From positions 1-17,826 of the forward strand of contig VGYW01000152.1 of the NCBI GenBank assembly GCA_016872875.1: a stretch of 17,826 nt of DNA, given 5' to 3'. Within the stretch, counting starts at the first letter, position 1, and the number at the start of each line of letters is the position of its first letter. Below, piece after piece: positions 1 to 6,104 of the stretch. Both the position numbers and the translations under genes were made by a program. This DNA comes from Planctomycetota bacterium. Its GTDB lineage: Bacteria; Planctomycetota; PUPC01; DSUN01. The notes under the pieces were generated by a model. It did no database searches, had not been told where the DNA came from, and saw nothing but the letters and a program-made list of their open reading frames with translations.

Positions 1-118
1 GCCCCGCTTCGGGGGCTCTACGCTGGCGGGGCCTTTTCCCAGGGCTCCCTTCGGTCGCCCTGGGCTACGGCTCAAACGCCCCCATTCGGGGGCTAAACCC
101 CAGCCCCCAGAAGATGTG
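1..118. repeat. Cluster of GC-rich hairpins at the left edge
   Basis: No gene is visible. The stretch holds inverted repeats: GCCCCGC/GCGGGGC near 1-32, CCCAGGGC at 38-45 pairing with GCCCTGGG at 57-64, and GCCCCC/GGGGGC near 79-93. The CCCAGGGC core is shared with the palindromic elements near 11.5 and 13.1 kb. This is probably the remainder of another such element cut by the window edge. Confidence 0.5.
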
Positions 119-128
119 GGCAAAGATG

Positions 129-215
129 AGGGCTTCGCCCTGGGCTGCTATAGTACGCTCCATTCGGAGCTTCGGAGCCGAAGAGCATTACCAGAACCAG
201 GGGCCATACTCCCCT
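129..215 (+). repeat. Right arm of the ~300-bp composite palindromic element (copy 1)
   Basis: This stretch closely matches 11548-11636 and 13191-13272. It has the same order of small hairpins: GGGCTTCGCCC, then TATAGTAC, then GCTCCATTCGGAGC, then CTTCGGAGCCGAAG, then a tail resembling ACCAG...GGGGCCATACTCCC. Only the right arm is recognisable here. It ends just before the ygiQ promoter, as the 13.1-kb copy ends just before the dapF promoter. Confidence 0.75.
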
Positions 216-229
216 GCACTTGCTCGCGC

Positions 230-258
230 TTGCCTCGCGCTTGTCCCCGCGCTATAAA
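230..258 (+). promoter_or_regulatory. Putative sigma70-like promoter of ygiQ (leaderless)
   Basis: TTGCCT at 230-235 and TATAAA at 253-258 are separated by 17 bp. The expected transcription start, about 7 nt past the -10 box, falls on the ATG at 265, so the mRNA would have essentially no 5' leader. No Shine-Dalgarno sequence precedes that ATG. Confidence 0.5.
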
Positions 259-264
259 GCGAAC

Positions 265-2037
265 ATGGCCACACCTCCGCCATTCCTCCCAATGAGCCGC
301 CAGGAGATGAGGGAGCTCGGCTGGGACGAGCTCGATGTCCTGCTGGTCACAGGCGACGCCTACGTGGACCACCCTGCGTTCGGGGCCGCGCTCCTCGGAC
401 GCTGGCTCGCGGCACACGGCTTTCGCGTGGGCATCGTGGCTCAGCCGCGATGGGACACGCCCCAGGACATCGCTCGGCTCGGCCGACCAAAACTCTTCGC
501 GGGCGTGACGGCTGGGGCGCTCGACTCGATGCTCGCCCACTACACGGCCTTCCGCAAGAAGCGCCGCGACGATGCCTACACCCCCGGCGGCCGCGCCGGC
601 GCGCGCCCCAACCGAGCGACCATCGCCTACGCCAACCTCGTCCGCCAGGCCTTCCCCGGCACCCCAGTGGTCATCGGCGGCATCGAAGCCTCCGTGCGGC
701 GAGCCACCCACTATGATTTCTGGACGGACAAGCTCCGCCGCTCGATCCTCCTCGACAGCAAGGCCGACCTGCTCATCTACGGGATGGCTGAACGCGCTAT
801 CCTTGAGGTGGCTGAGCGCCTTAGCGATGGGGCTGCGTCCCACGTGCCGCGTGCCGCGTGCCCAGGAAAGACCCTCTTAGGGATTCGGGGCACGGCGTTC
901 CCCCTGGGCGCGGGCGACCCCTCTTTGTCCCTTGGGTCCCTGTGGTCCCTGTGGTCCCTTCCCTCCCACGAGGAGATCGCGGCCGACCCCAAGAAACTGA
1001 TGGAGGCCACGCTGCTCCTCGAGCGCCAGGTGCACAGCGGCTCGGCCTGGGCCGCGCAGGACGCCGGGGGCCAGAGGGTGGTCTTCGCCCCGCCCGCGGA
1101 GCCGCTGACGACGGCGGAGCTCGACGCCCTCTACGCCCTGCCCTTCACGCGGCAGCCACACCCGTCCTACGGCGAGCCGATCCCCGCCGTCGAGATGGTG
1201 CAGTTCAGCATCACCACGCACCGGGGCTGTGCGGGGGGCTGCTCGTTCTGCGCGCTCGCGCTCCACCAGGGACGGCGCATCCGCTCGCGCAGCCGCGAGT
1301 CAGTCATGGCCGAGGCCCGCCGCCTCACGGAGCACCCCGACTGGAAGGGGAGCGTGTCAGATGTAGGGGGCGCTACGGCGAACTTCTGGGGCGCGCGCTG
1401 CGAAGCCGACGCTGCCGGCTGCCGCCGCGCGAGCTGCCTCCACCCCAGCATCTGCGGCCACTTCAAGCCCGGCCAGGCGGCCCTGGCGGAGCTGCTCCGC
1501 AGCATCGCCAGGCTGCCGGGCGTCCGACACGTCCGCACCGCAAGCGGGGTGCGGCACGACGTGGCGGTGCTCGACGAGGCATACGTCCGCGCCCTCGTCG
1601 GCGAGTTCACCGGCGGCCAGCTCAAGCTCGCCCCCGAGCACTCCTGCGACCGCGTGCTCTGGCTCATGCGCAAGCCGCCCTTCGCGCGCTTCGAGGAGTT
1701 CCTCACTCTCTTCGGGCGCATCTCGCGCCAGGTGGGCAAGGAGCAATACGTCGTGCCCTACCTGATGAGCGCCTTCCCCGGCTGCACGGACGCTGACATG
1801 CGGGCGCTCGCCGCCTGGCTGCGCCGCCGCGGCTGGCGCCCGCAACAGGTCCAGTGCTTCATCCCCACCCCTGGCACCGTGGCCACGGCCATGTTCCACG
1901 CCGGCATTGACCCCGAGGGCCGCCCCATCCCCGTCGCCCGCACCGACGCCGAGCGCCTGCGTCAGCACCGCATGCTCGTGCCGAGGGCATCGTCGGGCGA
2001 AAGGGCGGGTCACCAGCGCGACCGCGACGGTGCCTGA
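265..2037 (+). CDS. ygiQ: YgiQ family radical SAM protein
   Basis: The 590-residue product is a cytosolic radical SAM protein of the YgiQ family, whose reaction is not established. The N-terminal [11 protein letters not shown] and [12 protein letters not shown] stretches are family hallmarks. The iron-sulfur motif CX3CX2C lies at C322, C326 and C329, and [10 protein letters not shown] and [16 protein letters not shown] follow. It is shorter than E. coli YgiQ (about 740 residues), mainly because it lacks the basic C-terminal tail. A TTG start at 220 is open, but ATG 265 was chosen because the family sequence begins there and a -10 box sits immediately upstream. Residues 221-232 ([12 protein letters not shown]) are encoded by a 9-nt-period repeat lying in a region of variable length between conserved blocks. 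Confidence in the family is high; leaderless translation is inference. Confidence 0.93.
   Translation: MATPPPFLPMSRQEMRELGWDELDVLLVTGDAYVDHPAFGAALLGRWLAAHGFRVGIVAQPRWDTPQDIARLGRPKLFAGVTAGALDSMLAHYTAFRKKRRDDAYTPGGRAGARPNRATIAYANLVRQAFPGTPVVIGGIEASVRRATHYDFWTDKLRRSILLDSKADLLIYGMAERAILEVAERLSDGAASHVPRAACPGKTLLGIRGTAFPLGAGDPSLSLGSLWSLWSLPSHEEIAADPKKLMEATLLLERQVHSGSAWAAQDAGGQRVVFAPPAEPLTTAELDALYALPFTRQPHPSYGEPIPAVEMVQFSITTHRGCAGGCSFCALALHQGRRIRSRSRESVMAEARRLTEHPDWKGSVSDVGGATANFWGARCEADAAGCRRASCLHPSICGHFKPGQAALAELLRSIARLPGVRHVRTASGVRHDVAVLDEAYVRALVGEFTGGQLKLAPEHSCDRVLWLMRKPPFARFEEFLTLFGRISRQVGKEQYVVPYLMSAFPGCTDADMRALAAWLRRRGWRPQQVQCFIPTPGTVATAMFHAGIDPEGRPIPVARTDAERLRQHRMLVPRASSGERAGHQRDRDGA
927..962 (+). 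repeat. 9-nt-period repeat inside ygiQ
   Basis: GTCCCT recurs at 927, 936, 945 and 954, giving four units of period 9 that encode repeated Ser-Leu-Gly/Trp. The unit resembles the intergenic GTCCAC/GTCCAG tracts at 2294-2334. Because 9 is a multiple of three, units can be gained or lost without a frameshift. Confidence 0.85.
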
Positions 2038-2099
2038 CACCCATAGGTGTACACGGAACAAGCGCTTATGCACAGGAGCCTGGCACTTCTGGCCCGCAC

Positions 2100-2159
2100 C
2101 CGGCGTTAGGCGATCAGCCGATCACTTTCCCCCCTCTGGAAATGATCGCCTAAGGCCGG
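2100..2159. repeat. 17-bp inverted repeat downstream of ygiQ
   Basis: Positions 2100-2116 and 2143-2159 are reverse complements at 16 of 17 positions (core TTAGGCGATCA/TGATCGCCTAA) around a 26-nt loop. It could fold in the ygiQ 3' region as a stabiliser or terminator, but no T-tract follows, so a decayed mobile palindrome is equally possible. Confidence 0.6.
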
Positions 2160-2223
2160 TTCAACCCATGGCCCTTTGTGGCTGACAACCACAGGCCGCA
2201 CCCCGCCGCCCGCAGACGTGAGC

Positions 2224-2334
2224 GTGGACGCAGTGGACATAGTGGACCCCGTGGACACAATGGGCTGAAACCAGCAAAGGCCTCACCCATCCCGTCCACC
2301 TTGTCCAGAACGTCCACCTTGTCCAGTCCTGTCC
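2224..2334. repeat. Two opposed 9-nt-period tracts (GTGGACNNN / GTCCANNNN)
   Basis: GTGGAC occurs at 2224, 2233, 2242 and 2251. The complementary GTCCAC or GTCCAG occurs at 2294, 2303, 2312 and 2321, with a fifth partial unit near 2330. The two tracts face each other across about 37 nt, so the transcript could form a long imperfect hairpin. Open frames through it read as simple repeats such as WTRWTFW and are not taken as genes. Outside the tracts, 2038-2483 shows no gene. Confidence 0.8.
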
Positions 2335-2376
2335 CCCGCCGCCGGAAAAGGCCTCAATGCCCCCTCGCCGAGACCC

Positions 2377-2425
2377 TGTCTTGAGAGCTGTTGCGGCCCC
2401 CGCACCTCCACGCTGCCCCCACGAG
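2377..2425 (+). repeat. Dispersed repeat, copy a
   Basis: This stretch resembles 5986-6034. The two share TGAGAGC[T/C]GTTGCGGC, then ACCTC, then ACGCT in register, with interspersed mismatches. No reading frame is conserved convincingly, and it is probably a diverged non-coding repeat. Confidence 0.5.
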
Positions 2426-2483
2426 GGTGGCGAGTGCCACACCTGTCGGCGGGTGCCTGAGCCGACATTCGCCAGGCAAGAGG

Positions 2484-3577
2484 CTACGCCCCCCAGTCAT
2501 CCAGCAGATCGCCAAAGCACTTGAACCGCCGGTAGCTCCGCGCGCCCGGGATGACGGCCCTGATGCGGGTTTCGACCTCATCGTTGGGGTCGGCGATCTC
2601 AACAAGGCTCAGGCCCGGATTCGTATCAGCTGCCGCGCGGAAAAGCACCCGGATAGACGTGTCGGCAGGCGCCATGCTGAAGCCGATGAAGACCACCCTT
2701 TCGGCGGCCAAGAGAGCCTGGAGTGCGAGCCGGTACAACAACTGCGGAAGCCACATGGTCGAGCTTCCTAGTGGCAAAGGGTTTCCATGTGGGTCGTGAA
2801 GGAAATCAGCGGAGAAACTGTACTCCGCCTTGTACGTGCTGGGAGGGATCATGAACCGCTCGAAGTAGCCGGCGGGTTCCCCTTTGACCACAACCCTCTT
2901 GAAGAAGTTATCCGTGACCAGGAGGGACGCCACGCGGATGTCCCGGACGAAGTTACCCACCCCCATCGGTTCAGGAATCCGTCGGTAACCAGGAAGTGCC
3001 ACAGACTCCCCACTTCCTTGAACGTAACGGAAGTGCCAGTTGCTTGAGCCGTGGAGCTTCAGCACCTTGAACTTCGATGGGTGATCCGGTGCTGTGCCGG
3101 CGAAACCCAAGCAGCATTGCTCTGAGGTGGGTCGAAGAGCATGGGGAACGCCTCGCTGCCGTAGGGCGCGGAGTAGCACGTCTCCATCCAACCACGATAC
3201 GGGCCGCGCAGTAGCTGCGTCACCGCCTGCTGATACGGCTCCGGGAAGTACTCCTGGTAGAATCGTGTACCTGAGCCCTTGTCCCCACTTGGCAGCATCA
3301 AGTGAGCACTGATGCGGCTCTCGAACTCGATCGCCGCGTAGAGATCCTCGACATTGATTCTGTCCCAGTCGGTTTGTAGCTTCCCGGTGGGAACCCCCAT
3401 GCTCTTCGCGGGTGCGAACCGGTTCAGATACAGGGTCAGGGCCGGCAGGAGGCTGTTGTCCCTCCCACAAACCGCTTCGCGGACCCGCTCCAGAAGTTGA
3501 GAGACGCTCGGGAATCTCGTCCCTCCTGGTGTGGCCCCCATCGGTGCCCCTGCTCCTAGCACAAAGACAGTGGGCAT
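2484..3577 (-). pseudogene. SIR2-like domain protein, frameshifted
   Basis: This reads as a SIR2-like (SIR2_2-type) NAD-binding protein, a group often found in phage-defence loci where it consumes NAD+. The N-terminal frame starts at ATG 3577, with GGAG seven bases upstream, and gives VFVLGAGAPMG, a variant of the usual LGAGAS loop. It stops at 3059. A second frame carries the rest: FKVLKLHGSSNWHF with the expected catalytic-type His, then VVFIGFSMAPADTSIRVLF and a LLDDWGA terminus at 2484. The frames must switch around 3090-3150. The Asn-Tyr-Asp motif usually found between these blocks is not recognisable, so a small deletion is also possible. The roughly 364 codons fit the family. It is probably a dead gene, though a sequencing indel cannot be excluded. 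No TIR, HerA or other defence partner adjoins it. Confidence 0.72.
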
Positions 3578-3682
3578 GGTGACACTCCATGTCTGCGGTC
3601 ACGGTCTCCGGGAAGCCCCCAAGAGACGGTTGGAGCTGCGCGGCGTCCCACCGGAGGCCAAGCCCTACCGGTTCTCGCGTAA

Positions 3683-3721
3683 AGCGCTCACAGCGGCCAG
3701 CCGGGGCGGTAGGGGCGGCGG
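3683..3721 (-). repeat. 39-bp direct repeat A (copy of an oxidoreductase 3' end)
   Basis: This matches 4389-4427 at 38 of 39 positions. On the minus strand it encodes RRPYRPGWPL followed by TGA, the C-terminus of a Gfo/Idh/MocA protein. Similarity stops at 3721, and the upstream codons do not resemble that family. The two copies flank the toxin-antitoxin module, as attachment sites or a recombination duplication would. Confidence 0.8.
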
Positions 3722-3763
3722 CAGGCGGCGGATCGTCCGAATATGTAGGCGAGCCGCTTGCAG

Positions 3764-4066
3764 CTACGAGGGCAGGCGGCGACGCCACGTGTCTGGGCTG
3801 CGGGACGTGTGGAGGACGCCGTAGATCGTCAGGGTGGTTTCCGTGTGCTCGTAGAAGACGGCATAGGGGAAGCGGCGAATGAGCGCGCGGCGGTAGCCCG
3901 CGTGAATGGTGGCGTGGAGCTTCGGCGTGCGCCGAATGCTCTCTATGCAGGCGTCCACGCAACTGAGGAACTCCTCCCCCAGCCCCGCGCGCCGGCCCTC
4001 ATACCACGCATGAGCTTCCGCGATGTCAGCCTCGGTTTCCGGTGCGAAGACCAACTCAGCGGCCAT
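3764..4066 (-). CDS. ParE/RelE-superfamily type II toxin
   Basis: The 100-residue product is a small basic toxin of the ParE/RelE superfamily, whose members poison gyrase or cut ribosome-bound mRNA. The sequence alone does not say which. The N-terminal half has the ADIAEAHAWYEGRRAGLGEEF helix pair. The second half has the RRALIRRFPYAVFYEHTETTLTIYGVLHTSR sheet and ends in DTWRRRL, all typical of the family. Its start overlaps the antitoxin stop by 11 bp, so the two are translationally coupled, with the antitoxin made first as is usual for parDE-like operons. No frame damage is visible, so it is probably functional. Confidence 0.88.
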   Translation of the reverse strand: MAAELVFAPETEADIAEAHAWYEGRRAGLGEEFLSCVDACIESIRRTPKLHATIHAGYRRALIRRFPYAVFYEHTETTLTIYGVLHTSRSPDTWRRRLPS

Positions 4067-4280
4067 GGCGCGCCCGTACTCTTCGCTTTACCTCCTCCCA
4101 GGTGAGGCCCGAAGTGGGATGCTTCTCAAGGTTGGCCTTCCTTCGGTCAAGCTCCTCCTTCTGCCAGTCGTGAACCGGGACGGCTTCGGGAGTTGCGGCG
4201 AGGTCGTCCCACAAGTCCTCGACTAGCTGGAGCTTTTCCGATGGGCTCAGATCGAAGATCGAGGCGGTAGGCGTGCTCAT
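4056..4280 (-). CDS. Addiction-module antitoxin (Unstab_antitox-like)
   Basis: The 74-residue product begins MSTPTASIFDLSPSEKLQLVEDLWDDL and resembles the short antitoxins of the addiction-module family that pair with RelE/ParE toxins. The middle (VPVHDWQKEELDRRKANLEKHP) and the end (TWEEVKRRVRARHGR) also fit, the latter being the probable toxin-wrapping part. ATG 4280 was chosen because the conserved leucine-rich helix starts there; an ATG at 4322 would add 14 unrelated residues. A good promoter lies 70-100 bp upstream. Such antitoxins often repress their own operon. GTGGCCAC at 4315-4322 in the leader is a possible but unproven operator. Confidence 0.85.
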   Translation of the reverse strand: MSTPTASIFDLSPSEKLQLVEDLWDDLAATPEAVPVHDWQKEELDRRKANLEKHPTSGLTWEEVKRRVRARHGR

Positions 4281-4348
4281 GTCACAATACCCCACATTCA
4301 CCTTCATCAGTGGCGTGGCCACAGGCCTGAGCAGAGGCTACTGGAGCT

Positions 4349-4377
4349 AATCTACCCGCCCAGTGCCGGATTGTCAA
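4349..4377 (-). promoter_or_regulatory. Putative promoter of the toxin-antitoxin operon
   Basis: Read on the minus strand, TTGACA (4372-4377) is followed after exactly 17 bp by TAGATT (4349-4354). The -35 box is a consensus match. It lies between the oxidoreductase stop codon and the antitoxin start, so the module can be expressed independently of the upstream gene. Confidence 0.7.
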
Positions 4378-4388
4378 GGCCGGAACAG

Positions 4389-4427
4389 AGCGCTCACAGC
4401 GGCCAGCCGGCGCGGTAGGGGCGGCGG
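4389..4427 (-). repeat. 39-bp direct repeat B (oxidoreductase 3' end)
   Basis: This is the partner of 3683-3721, with one mismatch. It covers the last codons and stop of the intact Gfo/Idh/MocA gene plus five bases beyond. The direct repeats are 706 bp apart start to start and enclose the toxin-antitoxin operon. Confidence 0.8.
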
Positions 4428-5797
4428 AGCAAGGCGTCGGCCTCAGCGTGGTTGGTGATCTTGCCCTCGAGCGGGTCGTACTCGAGTTCGGCGTCGAATT
4501 GGGTGGCGACGTTGACGAGGAGGAGCATCTCCATATACGGGCCGGCACTGCCGAAGCTCGACCAGGCTGTCCACTTGCCGTCGCGGGCCAGGTGAAGCCA
4601 GTCGGGCTCGGGCATGCCGTGGGACTGGGTGAGGCGCTTCGGGCCGCCGAGGTCAATTCCCTCGAACTGCTTAGCGGGGAGGAGGTCAATGGTGTAGTTG
4701 TGGCCGGTGGAGTGGAGCCGGCCCTTGGTGCCGAGGAGCATCGCGCCGGCGAAGTCGGACCAGGGCTTCCTCGGCTCCTTGCCCTTCGCGGGCTCCTTGG
4801 GGGGCGGCCAGTCGCTCTCGGGGCCGATCAGCTCGGCCAGCTTCTCCTTCCAGCCAGGGGAGCCGCCGTTGACCCAGTGGTGGGTGTAGGACGGCAGCTT
4901 CCCCCGCGCGGGGATCGAGAAGTGGACCTTCTCCCACTTGGGGAACGACAGGCGGTTGATGCCGGACGCCTCGGCCCGCACTTTGATGCGCGGCTTTGTC
5001 GCGGGATCGGCGTGCCAGAGGTCGAGGACCTTGAGGGATAGGAACGTGAGGTAGTTGGTGTGTGAGCCCCACATGCCGATCTGCCCCGTGCCGAACTCGC
5101 GCCAGTGGGGCCAGGCGAGCCACTTGGCGTTGAACGGCCGCTCCTTGGCCGGGCCGAGCCAGAGGTCCCACTTGAGGTAGGGCGGGACCGGCTGCTCGCC
5201 CTGGGGCAGCTCCTTGTAGTCAACCCCGCCGCCCGAGTTCCAGACGTAGACCTCTTTGATATCGCCTAGCACGCCATCCTCAATCAGCTCGATGCCGCGG
5301 CGGAACTGGCCGCCCGATGAGCCCTGGTTGCCCATCTGGGTGGCGACCTTGTGCTTCTCGGCGAGCTCGCGGAGCCTGCGGGCCTCGTGGACGCAGCCGC
5401 ACAGCGGCTTCTCCACGAAGGCGTGCTTGCCGGCCAGCATCGCGGTCGCCGCGGCGGTGGCGTGCGTGTGGTCGGGCGTCGAAACCATGACGCCGTCAAT
5501 CTGCTTGTTCATCTTGTCGAGCATCACGCGGAAGTCGTCGAACAGGGGCGTGTTTGGGTGGTCCTTGCAGGCCGCCTGGGCCTTGCTCTCATTCACGTCG
5601 CAGAAGGCCACCACGTTGGCCTGCTTGAACATCACGTCGGCGTACCACTTGCCCCTTCCCCCCACGCCGATGAGAGCGACGTTGACCTTGCCGTTGGCCG
5701 CATATGTCCGCGCGGCCCGGCCGCTGCCAAGCACGAGCGCGCCAGTGCCGAGGCCGGCGGTGCGGACGAATTGGCGCCGAGAGAGCGAGCTCTTCAC
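4394..5797 (-). CDS. Tat-exported Gfo/Idh/MocA family oxidoreductase
   Basis: The 467-residue product is an NAD(P)-dependent sugar or polyol oxidoreductase of the Gfo/Idh/MocA family, probably exported. SRRQFV at residues 6-11 followed by a small hydrophobic stretch is a twin-arginine signal. The Rossmann loop is GVGGRG at 44-49, STPDHTH lies at 106-112, and the family EKP motif is at 129-131. The C-terminus (LEYDPLEGKITNHAEADALLRRPYRAGWPL) is typical of the long versions common in Planctomycetota and Lentisphaerota. GTG 5797 was chosen over ATG 5842 because AAGGAGGAT sits eight bases before it and the Tat motif follows at once. The substrate cannot be told from sequence. It is the intact relative of the broken gene at 9375-10059. 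Confidence 0.92.
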   Translation of the reverse strand: MKSSLSRRQFVRTAGLGTGALVLGSGRAARTYAANGKVNVALIGVGGRGKWYADVMFKQANVVAFCDVNESKAQAACKDHPNTPLFDDFRVMLDKMNKQIDGVMVSTPDHTHATAAATAMLAGKHAFVEKPLCGCVHEARRLRELAEKHKVATQMGNQGSSGGQFRRGIELIEDGVLGDIKEVYVWNSGGGVDYKELPQGEQPVPPYLKWDLWLGPAKERPFNAKWLAWPHWREFGTGQIGMWGSHTNYLTFLSLKVLDLWHADPATKPRIKVRAEASGINRLSFPKWEKVHFSIPARGKLPSYTHHWVNGGSPGWKEKLAELIGPESDWPPPKEPAKGKEPRKPWSDFAGAMLLGTKGRLHSTGHNYTIDLLPAKQFEGIDLGGPKRLTQSHGMPEPDWLHLARDGKWTAWSSFGSAGPYMEMLLLVNVATQFDAELEYDPLEGKITNHAEADALLRRPYRAGWPL

Positions 5798-5854
5798 TCC
5801 TGTATCCTCCTTCACCAAGGGGGCTATGCCAGCACTTTCCACAACTCGTCCGTG

Positions 5855-5884
5855 ATTCTACTGCCCGCCGGGCAGGAGAGTCAA
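5855..5884 (-). promoter_or_regulatory. Putative promoter with palindromic operator for the oxidoreductase
   Basis: On the minus strand, TTGACT (5879-5884) and TAGAAT (5855-5860) are separated by 18 bp. The spacer contains the perfect palindrome CTGCCCG-C-CGGGCAG at 5861-5875, directly abutting the -10 box. A repressor bound there would block RNA polymerase, so this is a candidate operator. Confidence 0.55.
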
Positions 5885-5968
5885 TCCCTCCTTGCGGAAC
5901 GTGTGCCCCGGCATCCGTTGATATTCTTGTGGACTGTGCCTTCGCACCATGCCGTACCGAAAGCGGCC

Positions 5969-5997
5969 TTGACTTCCCTTCCCGGAAAGCCTATCCT
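5969..5997 (+). promoter_or_regulatory. Putative promoter of the type IIG gene
   Basis: TTGACT (5969-5974) and TATCCT (5992-5997) are separated by 17 bp, giving a leader of about 100 nt to ATG 6105. The -10 box lies at the edge of the dispersed repeat starting at 5986. Confidence 0.5.
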
Positions 5998-6034
5998 GAG
6001 AGCCGTTGCGGCGGCTGTACCTCGACGCTCCCCA
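5986..6034 (+). repeat. Dispersed repeat, copy b
   Basis: This is the diverged partner of 2377-2425. It overlaps the proposed -10 box and the first part of the leader of the restriction-modification gene. Confidence 0.5.
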
Positions 6035-6104
6035 AGGCCTTCCAGCAGGAAGCCGTAGGCCTCCGTGCAGGAAGGCGACGGATCCACCCAAAGCGAGACG
6101 TGCG

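Noticed and set aside
2161..2442. Small minus-strand open frame with WTRWTFW and VHGVHYVH repeats
   Set aside because: The peptide is the direct translation of the 9-nt repeat tracts and has no start signal.
2484..3577. Thoeris or other SIR2-based defence system
   Set aside because: No TIR-domain, HerA or Argonaute partner is adjacent, and the SIR2-like frame is broken.
3578..3962. N-terminal extension of the SIR2-like open frame
   Set aside because: It reads antisense-type low-complexity peptide through the toxin gene; the real N-terminus, with the LGAGA loop and a ribosome site, is at 3577 in another frame.
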